The position numbers were made by a program, and so were the translations under genes. A stretch of 64,000 bases of DNA from Flagellimonas aquimarina. Its GTDB lineage: Bacteria; Bacteroidota; Bacteroidia; Flavobacteriales; Flavobacteriaceae. Positions 6,508-15,516 of the stretch are shown here, in pieces. The notes under the pieces are model-generated. The model made no database searches, had not been told where the DNA came from, and saw nothing but the letters and a program-made list of their open reading frames with translations. Location of the stretch: positions 372,001 to 436,000 of the forward strand of contig NZ_QGEG01000002.1 of assembly GCF_003149745.1 (NCBI RefSeq), written 5' to 3'. How positions within the stretch are numbered: the stretch's first letter is position 1; each line of letters opens with the position of its first letter.

Positions 6508-9021
6508 TTAGTCTAGAATTCTGATTTTATCGCCCAAAAACAAGGCATTTAAAAATAACCGATTGGTGCCGTACCAAGACCCTCTAAAGTTTGGGTTATC
6601 TGCAAATAGAACCACTCTGCCGCTCCCCAATTTGCTTACAATTAAGGAAGCTGAAGGTTTTAGGTATTCTTCCATATTTTTCTTGGTAATAAATCCATCA
6701 ATATGTGGGTCTTTGGAATACTTTGCTACAGTAGCATATTCGTTTTTGCTGGGCGCCAACCAGACTGAGTTGTTTTTATAAATTGGAATGGAAGTATCAT
6801 TATAACCAAATGCAAGAGGATGGGTAATATCCAAATCCACTTTAAAAATTGCGCCGCCCACACTTTCTTTCCCTAGGTCTTCGGGTGCATTTACATATGC
6901 TTTGCGTTTAATGGCTTTTGTTGAATCCTTTTCTTTCTTGATTAATTTTTCATCGACTAATTTTTTGTCAACTGCCCATTTTGAAGCGGTTCCAATGGTA
7001 ATCAGGGTGTTACCCTTGCTTACCCAATTCTTTATTTTTTCTTGTTGTTTTTTGCTGAAATCGTAACCGCCCGAGACCATCACCAACGTGTTGTATTTGT
7101 CTAGGTTGGCTCTTCCAAAATTTCGAACCGGGATTTTGGTTATTGGCATATGCACCCTAGTGTCCAACAGATGCCATACTTCTCCAGCTTCATAAGAACG
7201 CACTCCGTCACCAATTATCATGGCGGCTTTAGGTTTTTTTAAAGGAGAAATCCACCTACTTCCTAAATCAATGCCTTGTAAACTGTATCCTGAATTAACA
7301 GTATAAATAGGAACATGATATTTCTCTTGCGCTTGTTTCACCAACTGATAAACCGCATTTGCATCCTTTTTTTGTAGACTTACTGGAACTACAAGCGCGC
7401 CATAGCCAAACTTTTGACTTCCGCTTGTGGTGTTCGCTGTAAAAGGTTTGGCGGAGGAAGAAATAACAAGTCCTTTAGACTGTAAATAATTCAGCGCTGC
7501 CACAGCATTGTAATCATCATAATCAATGATATAGGCATATTCAGATTTGCCAATAGACGTTGTCTTTACCAAATTATCCAATGATGTAACCTTCTCACCA
7601 AGATTTAGAGCAGTGGCTGGCTTGTACTTCATATTGTAAAAATTGGCTACGGACCAGGCAGATGCATCGTAATAAACGCTATCACGGTACTTCTCATAGG
7701 TCTCAAACATGGTTTGTACCATTCTATATTGTGGTTGTCTTGTAGGTACTACGAAACTGTTGCCTGATTTATAGACATCAATTTTATGAAGAAGTAGTTT
7801 GTCAACAAATGCTTTTACGCGGTTGGGATCATGTTCATCTTTGAATGAATATCCTTTTACCCTGGTTTTGGACGCATTTGCCATTCCACTTTTAAAGAAT
7901 TCTTGTTGGTACTTGCGCAAAACACCTTTATTTTCAACCGCTGCTTTAATGGTGGTTATACTGGATGTGTATTGGTTTCTTATAGTAAACGGAAACGTGA
8001 TTTCTCCAAAATCCGTGGTCTGTTTATGCCCTCTTGAACTTGCTTGTTCAAATAATAGCCCCAATCCACCTTGCAAATCTGGATAGGAGGAGCCATAGCC
8101 TGGATAGGTACCGTCAAACACTTCTTTTGTAAAATAAAATGAACCGATACTATCCAAAGCTTTAGAGAAATAATCACCAAATAAATTGTTGAGGTCTACG
8201 TAATTCTCCTTTGGCATTATCGGATTCAAGGAGCCATTATCTTTCATGGGCTCAAAAAAGTAGGAACTTTGGGTCCCCATTTCATGAAAATCTGTAACTA
8301 CGTTGGGATACCACTCATGATACCAGGTTAATTTGCCTCTACTCTCTGGATTGATGCCCAATAACCAGTCTCTATTCAAATCAAACCAATAATGGTTTGT
8401 TCTGCCTCTGGGCCAATACTCATTGTGTTCGGCATCTTGTGGGTCGGCTACTAGTGGGTTGCCTTGGTACATATTTGCCCATTGCGTATGTCTGTCTCTG
8501 CCATCTGGGTTTATAGTGGGATCAATGAACACTACCCCTTTATCAATGTATTTTAAAATCTCCGGACTGTTGGAAGCTGTTAAGGTATAGGCTGTTAACA
8601 AGGCAGCTTCTGAACTAGAAGGCTCATTGCCATGCACATTGTACCCCAGGTTTATGAATATGGGCACATCTTCATAGTTTGTAGGGTTTTTTGTTGGATC
8701 GGTAAATTCCAGATGCTGCGATTTTAACTGATCCAAATTTTGCAAGTTTTCAGGTGAGGTTATAGTAAGAATAACCAGCTTTCTACCTTCATGGGTTCTT
8801 CCGTATTCTTGAATAGAAGCTCTATCGGATACTTCAGAAAGTTTAGTGAGATAATTGACAATTAGGTCATGTCTGGTGTGCCTTTCTCCAATACCATATC
8901 CTAAGAATTCTTCTGGAGATGGAATGTTAGAGTTAAAGGGATGAAATTTTTTAAAGAAATAGTCCTGAGCTGAAAGAGAGGTACTTAAAAATAGTACTCC
9001 AAGGAGTAATTTTTTCAACAT
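6508..9021 (-). CDS. secreted M14 zinc carboxypeptidase with extra C-terminal domain
   Basis: This 837-residue protein has a signal peptide (residues 1-19, LSTSLSAQ). The M14 domain follows: the zinc ligands are H130 and E133 in NVHGNEPSSSEA and H246 in TDFHEMGT, with the substrate-binding region DLNRDW near 214 and a candidate catalytic Glu in GLLFEQASSRG near 329. The remaining 400-500 residues include a segment (about 595-690) resembling a class I glutamine-amidotransferase or ThuA-like fold (AAMIIGDGV, LVMVSGGYDF), usual in long Bacteroidota M14 proteins. It trims peptides in the periplasm. It is the first gene of a pair with the amidohydrolase 7 nt downstream. The peptidase call is firm; the role of the C-terminal domain is inferred. 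Confidence 0.92.
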   Translation of the reverse strand: MLKKLLLGVLFLSTSLSAQDYFFKKFHPFNSNIPSPEEFLGYGIGERHTRHDLIVNYLTKLSEVSDRASIQEYGRTHEGRKLVILTITSPENLQNLDQLKSQHLEFTDPTKNPTNYEDVPIFINLGYNVHGNEPSSSEAALLTAYTLTASNSPEILKYIDKGVVFIDPTINPDGRDRHTQWANMYQGNPLVADPQDAEHNEYWPRGRTNHYWFDLNRDWLLGINPESRGKLTWYHEWYPNVVTDFHEMGTQSSYFFEPMKDNGSLNPIMPKENYVDLNNLFGDYFSKALDSIGSFYFTKEVFDGTYPGYGSSYPDLQGGLGLLFEQASSRGHKQTTDFGEITFPFTIRNQYTSSITTIKAAVENKGVLRKYQQEFFKSGMANASKTRVKGYSFKDEHDPNRVKAFVDKLLLHKIDVYKSGNSFVVPTRQPQYRMVQTMFETYEKYRDSVYYDASAWSVANFYNMKYKPATALNLGEKVTSLDNLVKTTSIGKSEYAYIIDYDDYNAVAALNYLQSKGLVISSSAKPFTANTTSGSQKFGYGALVVPVSLQKKDANAVYQLVKQAQEKYHVPIYTVNSGYSLQGIDLGSRWISPLKKPKAAMIIGDGVRSYEAGEVWHLLDTRVHMPITKIPVRNFGRANLDKYNTLVMVSGGYDFSKKQQEKIKNWVSKGNTLITIGTASKWAVDKKLVDEKLIKKEKDSTKAIKRKAYVNAPEDLGKESVGGAIFKVDLDITHPLAFGYNDTSIPIYKNNSVWLAPSKNEYATVAKYSKDPHIDGFITKKNMEEYLKPSASLIVSKLGSGRVVLFADNPNFRGSWYGTNRLFLNALFLGDKIRILD

Positions 9022-9062
9022 GTATACGAAGATTGGTTAATCTTCTAAAGATATGAAAAGGA

Positions 9063-10289
9063 TTAAATGATTCCGTTGAAATCTTCCACTATTTCTTCAA
9101 ACTCAATACGATAATAAGTGCCCTTCTTTGCCATATCTCTTGCAATGGTTCCGCGCAACTGTCTTGTAAGATTATATATAAGTTTTAATCCTAGGGATTT
9201 TGAGTTTTTTGGATCAAAATTATGGGAGTACCCTACACCGTTATCACCTAGGTACAGTTCGTAACGATTATCTTTCAGGTTTTTGAACGAAATACTAATT
9301 TCACCACCATTGTCTTCGGTAATACCATATTTAAGGGCGTTGGTAATGGTTTCATTGATAATTAGTCCTAAGGGAATCACCGTGTCAATACTCAACTTGA
9401 AATCATCTATATCTAAGTCCAATTTTATATTATTAGTATTGCCCTTAACAGATCGCAGTAAATATTCGGTAAGTTCTTTTACATAAGGTCTTAGTTCTAT
9501 TTTGGATATGTAGTCATCACGTTTATAAAGCATTTCATGTACCATTGCCATAGAAACCACTCTATTTTGGCTACTCTTAATAATGCTGCTGATTTTTTCA
9601 TCTGCAATGGATCTAGATTGCAGGCTCAATAAACTTGAAACTGTTTGGAGGTTGTTTTTTACTCTATGGTGCACTTCTTTTAGGAGTGTTTCCTTTTCAT
9701 CAATTCGTTCTTGAATTTCCCGTCTGGATTTGTACAACTTATGATGCACCCTCAATAAATTCTTTCCAAAAACACCTCCCAATAAATAGACGGCAAAAAT
9801 TACACTAAAAAAGGCAAACCAATTCCTAGATGCCATGGGTACCGTATTTTCTGAAATCTTGAAATCACCTAAATCGTAAAGAAAAATTATTGAAACAACA
9901 ACTAGGTTAATAATAAGATAAACTTGGCCATAGATTTTTGTGGTTACGTAACCAGCAAATACTACAATGGCCAGTACAAAAATGAATGGACTTAGAATAC
10001 CTCCGCTGAACAGTGTTATGATAGTGGCTCCAATCATTGCAAGTATGGAGGTAATATTATACGTTGCCGTTAGGCTTTTATGCTTACTAAACAAAAAAGT
10101 GTTTAGTAGGTTTAGAGCCGCATAAACAAAGAATGTGTATGGAATTATTCCTTTAATATCTAAAAGAAACAAGCAGATTAGACCTATTACAACAGCAAAT
10201 AAAGAAGAATAATAGTTAACCTTGAGCACCAATTGAATTTTGTCCTGTAAACGATATTTGTCCTTATTAGGAATTTTCATATGTTGCAT
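9063..10289 (-). CDS. membrane histidine kinase of the HisKA_2/HWE-like type
   Basis: This 408-residue protein has about six hydrophobic segments in its first 180 residues, a short helical linker, then the HisKA_2 dimerisation motif with the phospho-accepting histidine in HHRVKNNLQ (residues 207-215). The ATPase domain follows, with an N-box INETITNALKYG near 315 and the G-box GDNGVGYS. It senses an unknown membrane or periplasmic cue and phosphorylates a response regulator. No response regulator gene is adjacent, so it is an orphan kinase. It sits alone between the M14 peptidase operon and secA, on the same strand as both. The family is certain; the signal and partner are unknown. Confidence 0.92.
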   Translation of the reverse strand: MQHMKIPNKDKYRLQDKIQLVLKVNYYSSLFAVVIGLICLFLLDIKGIIPYTFFVYAALNLLNTFLFSKHKSLTATYNITSILAMIGATIITLFSGGILSPFIFVLAIVVFAGYVTTKIYGQVYLIINLVVVSIIFLYDLGDFKISENTVPMASRNWFAFFSVIFAVYLLGGVFGKNLLRVHHKLYKSRREIQERIDEKETLLKEVHHRVKNNLQTVSSLLSLQSRSIADEKISSIIKSSQNRVVSMAMVHEMLYKRDDYISKIELRPYVKELTEYLLRSVKGNTNNIKLDLDIDDFKLSIDTVIPLGLIINETITNALKYGITEDNGGEISISFKNLKDNRYELYLGDNGVGYSHNFDPKNSKSLGLKLIYNLTRQLRGTIARDMAKKGTYYRIEFEEIVEDFNGII

Positions 10290-10393
10290 TGGTTGTCCTC
10301 CCTTACTACAGATTCTTGTTAAAATGAGGCAGTAAAAGTAGCTTATTAAGGAGTGTTTAAGCTATAAATCTAAATATGTTTTTCATATAATAA

Positions 10394-10421
10394 AAACGAC
10401 AACTCTAAAAAGCTGTCGTTT
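10394..10421 (-). terminator. terminator of secA
   Basis: AAACGACA and TGTCGTTT form an 8-bp stem about 22 nt past the secA stop codon. Read on the minus strand the stem is followed by a T-rich run, as expected of an intrinsic terminator. Confidence 0.75.
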
Positions 10422-10443
10422 AATTGTTTTCTGTTTATTGGGG

Positions 10444-13400
10444 TTAGTCTTCCACTAATACCCATTCACCTTTGAGTATGAGAGGTTCCGCTTGTTTGTA
10501 TTTAACAGTCTTACTTTCCCCCGACATTACATTTTTAATAGTGACCCGGTCATTTCTTCCAATTTTCGGCTTCTCTCTAACAATTGTTTCTGTCACGGGA
10601 GGTCTTCCTCTTTGAGTTTGCCCAGCTGCCCTATTTTGAGCGGCCAATTCATCGCTGTTGGGGATTTCTTCTTTTGAAGTTTGTATGTTTTCCTTTGGCC
10701 TACGAACATTTCTGGCCTCTTGAATCTGATTTGTATTTTCTGAAGGTAATTCTCCTTTGAACAAGAAGGAAATAATCTCTTTGTTCACCTTGTCAATCAT
10801 TTCTTTAAAAAGTTCAAAAGCTTCGAACTTGTATATTAAAAGAGGATCTTTTTGTTCGTGAACTGCCAATTGTACGGATTGCTTTAATTCATCCATTTTA
10901 CGCAAATGTGTTTTCCAAGAATCATCTATGATGGCCAAAGAAATATTCTTTTCAAAATCAGTGATCAATTGTTTTCCATTACTGGAATAGGCCCCTTCCA
11001 AATTGGTTACTACGTTGAGAGATTTAATGCCATCTGTAAACGGAACTACAATACGTTCAAATTTATTGGACTGATCTTCATATACCTTTTTGATTACCTG
11101 AAAAGCTACCGTAGCACTTCTCTCCATTTTTTGCTGATAGAAATCATAAGCGGCATTGTAGACACTAGTTGCAATCTCCTGAAAACTCAACCTTTTAAAT
11201 TCCTCTTCAGTTACGGGAGAAGTAATTGAAAAATATTTGATCAATTCAAACTCAAAATTTTTGTAGTCATCTGCGGCTTTGTTGGTATCGGCAATAACTT
11301 CAGACGTATCATAGATCATATTGGCAATATCCACTTTAAGGCGTTCTCCTTGTAATGCATGACGTCTTCTTTTGTAAACAACCTCACGCTGAGCGTTCAT
11401 TACATCATCATATTCCAGCAAACGCTTACGAATGCCAAAATTATTCTCTTCTACTTTTTTCTGGGCACGTTCAATGGATTTGGTCATCATCGAGTGCTGT
11501 ATTACCTCTCCGTCTTCCAAGCCCATGCGGTCCATCATTTTTGCAACCCTGTCCGAACCGAACAAGCGCATTAAGTTGTCCTCTAATGAAACATAGAACT
11601 GTGAGCTTCCCGGATCACCTTGACGTCCAGAACGGCCACGTAACTGTCTGTCCACTCGTCTTGAATCGTGGCGCTCTGTGCCTACAATGGCCAATCCACC
11701 AGCATCTTTTACCTCGGTACTCAGTTTAATATCGGTTCCACGACCTGCCATGTTGGTAGCAATGGTAACAATACCTGCATTACCGGCCTCTGCAACAATA
11801 TCTGCTTCTTTTTTATGAAGCTTTGCGTTAAGTACGTTGTGTGGAACTTTTCTAACGCTCAATAGTTTAGAAAGCAGCTCAGATATTTCTACTGATGTGG
11901 TACCTATCAATACAGGTCTCCCTGCATTTGATAATTGGGTAACTTCTTCAATAATGGCATTGTACTTTTCACGCTTGGTCTTGTAGATAAGATCATGTCT
12001 ATCATCACGTGCAATGGGCCTATTGGTTGGAATCTCCATTACATCCAACTTATAGATTTCCCAGAATTCACCGGCTTCCGTAACAGCTGTACCGGTCATC
12101 CCAGCCAGCTTGTTGTACATTCTAAAGTAATTCTGAAGAGTAATGGTAGCAAAAGTTTGGGTCATGGCCTCAATCTTTACACTCTCTTTGGCTTCAATTG
12201 CTTGGTGGAGACCATCGGAGTATCGTCTTCCGTCCATAATTCGACCAGTTTGCTCATCTACGATCATAACCTTGTTTTCCATGACCACATACTCTACATC
12301 TTTTTCAAAAAGGGTATAAGCCTTTAACAATTGGCTCATGGTATGGATTCGCTCACTTTTAACGGCAAATTCTTTAAAAAGCTCTTCTTTGAGTTCAGCT
12401 TCCTTTTCAATCTCTAAATTTTGATCTTCTATTTTTGCAATTTCGCCACCAATATCTGGCATTACAAAAAAGTCCTTGTCCTGATCTCCAGAAATGTAAT
12501 CAACCCCTTTGTCCGTTAGTTCAATTTGATTGTTCTTTTCATCAATTGTGAACAACAACTCTGCATCAACCTTGGGCATTTCACGGTTATTGTCCTGCAT
12601 ATAGAAGTTTTCGGTCTTTTGCAGCAACTGCTTCACACCTTCTTCACTTAAGAACTTGATAAGCGCCTTGTTTTTTGGCAAACCTCTATGCACTCGCAAT
12701 AGTTGAAACCCGCCTTCTTTTGTATCTCCTTCGTTAATCAACTTTTTGGCTTCTGCCAATACACCTGTTAAATATTGTCTTTGTTTTTGAACAATATCGC
12801 TAACTTTTGGTTTTAATTCATTGAATTCGTGTCTGTCACCCTCTGGAACCGGACCAGAAATGATCAAGGGCGTACGGGCATCATCCACCAAAACGGAATC
12901 AACCTCATCCACTATGGCATAATGATGCGGAGGCTGCACTAGGTCATCTGGTGTATGGGCCATATTGTCTCTTAGATAGTCAAAACCAAATTCATTGTTG
13001 GTACCATAGGTAATATCAGAGTTGTAAGCTGCTCTCCTTCCTTCGGAATTTGGTTGATGTTTATCTATACAATCCACGGAAAGACCATGAAATTCAAAAA
13101 TAGGAGCCATCCATGCACTATCCCTTTTAGCCAGATAATCGTTTACAGTTACCAAATGTGATCCTTTGCCAGGCAATGCATTCAAGTAGAGTGGAAGGGT
13201 GGCCACCAAAGTTTTACCTTCTCCGGTTTGCATCTCTGCAATTTTTCCTTGGTGCAGTGCTATACCTCCAATAAGCTGAACATCATAGTGCACCATGTCC
13301 CAGGTAACTTCTTTTCCGGCTGCGTCCCAAGAATTTTTCCATACGGCACTGTCCCCATCAAGGGTAACATAGTCTTTTGAACCAGAAAGTGACCTGTCAA

Positions 13401-13806
13401 ATTCAGTGGCGGTCACGGTAATGGTTTCGTTGGCCGCAAAACGTTTTGCGGTTTCCTTGACCACAGCAAAAGCTTCTGGAAGAATAGTATTTAGAGTATT
13501 TTCCGAAATTTTGTAGGCCTCTTCGTTCAGCTTATCAATTTCAGCATAGATTTCTTCATTGCGATCTATATCTGTTGAATTTTGAACTTCTTCTTTAAGG
13601 GCTTTGATTTTATCATCTAATTCCTTGCAATCATCTTGTATCTGAGATTTAAAGGAAATAGTTTTTTGTCTTAGTTCATCGTGGGACAATTCTTCAAGCT
13701 GTTTTTCAAAGGATTTTATCTCTTTGACCAAAGGCTGTAGCGATTTTACGTCTTTTTCTGATTTATCTCCAACAAAAACCTTAAGTACGGAATTAATAAA
13801 GCTCAT
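10444..13806 (-). CDS. secA: preprotein translocase ATPase SecA
   Basis: SecA drives protein export through SecYEG. This copy is 1120 residues, longer than the roughly 900 of the Escherichia coli protein. Walker A is MQTGEGKT (192-199), the Walker B DEVD is at 300-303, and the second nucleotide-binding domain shows GTSVEIS, NMAGRGTDI and RQLRGRSGRQGDPG. The extra length is mainly an insertion near residues 60-110 and one between about 320 and 500, as in other Bacteroidota. The C-terminus ends with a basic TVKYKQAEPL segment and has no CxCx8CH zinc motif, which in other bacteria binds SecB and lipid. A terminator hairpin lies just downstream. Identity is certain. Confidence 0.98.
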   Translation of the reverse strand: MSFINSVLKVFVGDKSEKDVKSLQPLVKEIKSFEKQLEELSHDELRQKTISFKSQIQDDCKELDDKIKALKEEVQNSTDIDRNEEIYAEIDKLNEEAYKISENTLNTILPEAFAVVKETAKRFAANETITVTATEFDRSLSGSKDYVTLDGDSAVWKNSWDAAGKEVTWDMVHYDVQLIGGIALHQGKIAEMQTGEGKTLVATLPLYLNALPGKGSHLVTVNDYLAKRDSAWMAPIFEFHGLSVDCIDKHQPNSEGRRAAYNSDITYGTNNEFGFDYLRDNMAHTPDDLVQPPHHYAIVDEVDSVLVDDARTPLIISGPVPEGDRHEFNELKPKVSDIVQKQRQYLTGVLAEAKKLINEGDTKEGGFQLLRVHRGLPKNKALIKFLSEEGVKQLLQKTENFYMQDNNREMPKVDAELLFTIDEKNNQIELTDKGVDYISGDQDKDFFVMPDIGGEIAKIEDQNLEIEKEAELKEELFKEFAVKSERIHTMSQLLKAYTLFEKDVEYVVMENKVMIVDEQTGRIMDGRRYSDGLHQAIEAKESVKIEAMTQTFATITLQNYFRMYNKLAGMTGTAVTEAGEFWEIYKLDVMEIPTNRPIARDDRHDLIYKTKREKYNAIIEEVTQLSNAGRPVLIGTTSVEISELLSKLLSVRKVPHNVLNAKLHKKEADIVAEAGNAGIVTIATNMAGRGTDIKLSTEVKDAGGLAIVGTERHDSRRVDRQLRGRSGRQGDPGSSQFYVSLEDNLMRLFGSDRVAKMMDRMGLEDGEVIQHSMMTKSIERAQKKVEENNFGIRKRLLEYDDVMNAQREVVYKRRRHALQGERLKVDIANMIYDTSEVIADTNKAADDYKNFEFELIKYFSITSPVTEEEFKRLSFQEIATSVYNAAYDFYQQKMERSATVAFQVIKKVYEDQSNKFERIVVPFTDGIKSLNVVTNLEGAYSSNGKQLITDFEKNISLAIIDDSWKTHLRKMDELKQSVQLAVHEQKDPLLIYKFEAFELFKEMIDKVNKEIISFLFKGELPSENTNQIQEARNVRRPKENIQTSKEEIPNSDELAAQNRAAGQTQRGRPPVTETIVREKPKIGRNDRVTIKNVMSGESKTVKYKQAEPLILKGEWVLVED

Positions 13807-13894
13807 GAATAATTTTTCTTTTGGATTGCAAAAGCTGTTCCATTGTCCAGAGAAGGGTAGAAACCTTTTGCTAGGCTGTCAAAATTACATAAAA

Positions 13895-13916
13895 AAAAGC
13901 CTCAAAAGAGACTTTT
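13895..13916 (-). terminator. terminator of the DUF2795 gene
   Basis: AAAAGCCTC and GAGACTTTT form a 9-bp stem (one G-U pair) with an AAAA loop, 24 nt past the DUF2795 stop codon, followed on the minus strand by eight T residues. Confidence 0.75.
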
Positions 13917-13939
13917 TAGTAGTGTTTGTTTTTCTAAAA

Positions 13940-14164
13940 TTAATACTCGTCCTCATTCCAGAGGTAATCTTCCTCAGTGGGATAATCGGGCCATATTTCC
14001 TCGATGGACTCGTAAATTTCACCACCCTCTTCCTCCATTGATTGAAGATTTTCAACAACTTCCAATGGCGCTCCGGTACGGATAGCATAATCTATTAATT
14101 CGTCTTTGGTGGCTGGCCAAGGCGCATCACTTAAATATGAAGCTAATTCTAATGTCCAGTACAT
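13940..14164 (-). CDS. DUF2795 domain small acidic protein
   Basis: This 74-residue protein matches the DUF2795 pattern: YWTLELASYLSDAPWPATKDELIDYAIRTGAP with the later EVVENLQSM, followed by a very acidic tail (EEEGGEIYESIEEIWPDYPTEEDY). DUF2795 is a short helical domain of unknown function found widely in bacteria. It is a monocistronic gene: a good Bacteroidota-type promoter lies 28-57 nt upstream and a terminator hairpin follows. The acidic tail suggests a cytoplasmic protein that contacts a basic partner, but no partner is evident. The family call is confident; the role is not known. Confidence 0.88.
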   Translation of the reverse strand: MYWTLELASYLSDAPWPATKDELIDYAIRTGAPLEVVENLQSMEEEGGEIYESIEEIWPDYPTEEDYLWNEDEY

Positions 14165-14191
14165 AGTAACGGTTTGATTTTAAATTTTTTG

Positions 14192-14221
14192 CAAAAATAA
14201 TTTTTAAACTCAATTTGCCAA
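14192..14221 (-). promoter_or_regulatory. Bacteroidota-type promoter of the DUF2795 gene
   Basis: On the minus strand TTG (14221-14219) is followed after 19 nt by TATTTTTG (14199-14192), which matches the -33/-7 consensus TTG-N19-TAnnTTTG. Transcription would start near 14185, about 20 nt before the start codon. Confidence 0.7.
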
Positions 14222-14288
14222 GCAAAATTGACATTATTTAAAAAATATTTTCAACTTGTTAATCTGTAACGCAGAAAATAGGGATTTA

Positions 14289-14846
14289 TTAGTCCAATTT
14301 TTCAGGAATCCACTTGACCTCTTCTGCATGCAAATCTTTTGACAACTTCCGTGCCAAGACAAAAAGGTAATCGGAAAGACGGTTTACGTATGCAAGAAGA
14401 GTGTCTGGTATTGGCTCATTTTCGTGTAGGTACGAAATCATACGCTCTGCCCGTCTGCAAATTGTTCTGGCAATATGACAGTATGACACGGTTGTATGCC
14501 CTCCAGGAAGTATAAAATGGGTCATCTCTGGAAGTTTTTCGTTCATTTGATCAATTTTCTCCTCTAAAAGTTGAATATCGTCCAGAGTTATTTTGGGGAT
14601 TTTCAAACGGTTTTCTTTTTTTGGCTCGGTCGCCAAAATAGCACCCACGGTGAAGAGTTTGTTTTGGATCAAGGCAAGAATTTCTTTCGAATCTGAATCA
14701 ATCTCTTGGTCTCGCAACAATCCCAAAAAGGAGTTCAACTCATCTACAGTGCCATAGCTTTCAATTCTAATATGGTGTTTGGGTACTCGTTTGCCTGTAA
14801 AAAGAGCTGTGGTGGCCTTATCGCCGGTTTTGGTATAAATTTTCAT
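14289..14846 (-). CDS. PduO-type corrinoid adenosyltransferase
   Basis: This 185-residue enzyme transfers the adenosyl group of ATP to cob(I)alamin to make coenzyme B12. The PduO-type signature is clear: the N-terminal KIYTKTGDKATTALFTG nucleotide loop, SYGTVDELNSFLG, and the helix RTICRRAERMISYL with the conserved Arg residues, followed by NRLSDYLFVLAR. It is the MMAB/PduO family, not CobA. Its start codon overlaps the stop of a 44-residue membrane protein gene (ATGA), so the two are translationally coupled. No other cobalamin gene and no cobalamin riboswitch is seen nearby, so it most likely serves salvaged corrinoids for a B12-dependent enzyme elsewhere. Confidence 0.94.
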   Translation of the reverse strand: MKIYTKTGDKATTALFTGKRVPKHHIRIESYGTVDELNSFLGLLRDQEIDSDSKEILALIQNKLFTVGAILATEPKKENRLKIPKITLDDIQLLEEKIDQMNEKLPEMTHFILPGGHTTVSYCHIARTICRRAERMISYLHENEPIPDTLLAYVNRLSDYLFVLARKLSKDLHAEEVKWIPEKLD

Positions 14847-14977
14847 TTTTCATGTCTACGTTTACCGTCCATAAATTTACGGGACTTTCTATTTCTTGTA
14901 CCTCGTCTATTTTTAAAAAGTATTACTAGATAAATGATGGCCAAAACCCCTAAAATGTAATAAATAGTATCACTCAT
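14843..14977 (-). CDS. 44-residue single-pass membrane protein coupled to the adenosyltransferase
   Basis: An ATG-to-TGA frame of 44 codons encodes a polar N-terminus of five residues, one membrane segment (YILGVLAIIYLVILF, about residues 7-21) and a very basic tail (KNRRGTRNRKSRKFMDGKRR). The stop codon overlaps the start codon of the corrinoid adenosyltransferase gene as ATGA. The basic cytoplasmic tail and the coupling support a real gene. I do not recognise a family and no function is known. Confidence 0.65.
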   Translation of the reverse strand: MSDTIYYILGVLAIIYLVILFKNRRGTRNRKSRKFMDGKRRHEK

Positions 14978-15011
14978 GATAGAAGTGTTTTTGATACATA
15001 AAATTACTTTT

Positions 15012-15512
15012 TTAAATCCGGATGGTGAAATGTTCTTTTACTTGTTCCTTTCTGATAAAAAGAACTCCGCAATGGAACATATCTATGCTTACCGTGACTA
15101 TTGGCAGTTCAACAAGTTTTCTCCAAAGCTTTTGTTTTTTGGCAGTTTGATGAATTGAGTTGATGAAAATCATGCTGTTATTGTGGAGTTTGCCTTCAGA
15201 AAACAACTGCTTCAGCGTATCAATTTCCAATTCTTCGGCATAAACTAAATCAATCGTATTTCCCCCTATGACAGTATTTGGAAAATGGATTCGTAACAGG
15301 CTATTAAGATCTTGATTTCCATCAAGCTCAATGTGTTTATAGTTAAAGTATGCAATACTTTTTAGGAGTATGTTGATTGATTTTGCTTTGCCCCATTTTT
15401 GCTTTGAGTACAGGCATTTAGTAACATAATTGAAAACAAAAGGGGAGTGGACACCATGCTGATTAGTTGATTTAATAAGGAATTTAAGGAATGAAATAAA
15501 TTTAAAATACAT
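15012..15512 (-). CDS. reduced class I methyltransferase-like protein
   Basis: This 166-residue protein begins with the motif NQHGVHSPFVFNYVTKCLYS, which I know from a Bacteroidota family of class I SAM-dependent methyltransferases of about 240 residues. Here the middle part that should carry the glycine-rich SAM-binding loop is short and degenerate (HIELDGNQDLNSLLRIHFP), and the protein is about one third shorter. Later strands (IDLVYAEE, NNSMIFINSIH, VTVSIDMFHCGVLFIRKEQ) still fit the fold. It may be a non-catalytic relative or a gene in decay, though the frame is open. It sits 4 nt downstream of the ABC-F gene, so it is probably cotranscribed with it. Confidence 0.62.
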   Translation of the reverse strand: MYFKFISFLKFLIKSTNQHGVHSPFVFNYVTKCLYSKQKWGKAKSINILLKSIAYFNYKHIELDGNQDLNSLLRIHFPNTVIGGNTIDLVYAEELEIDTLKQLFSEGKLHNNSMIFINSIHQTAKKQKLWRKLVELPIVTVSIDMFHCGVLFIRKEQVKEHFTIRI

Positions 15513-15516
15513 TTGA

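Noticed and set aside
11355-12327. Long plus-strand frames opposite secA
   Set aside because: They are shadows of a conserved minus-strand gene and have no domain or start context of their own.
14165-15011. Possible cobalamin riboswitch around the adenosyltransferase gene
   Set aside because: The leader is short and occupied by the 44-residue gene and the DUF2795 promoter; no B12-box-like sequence could be found.
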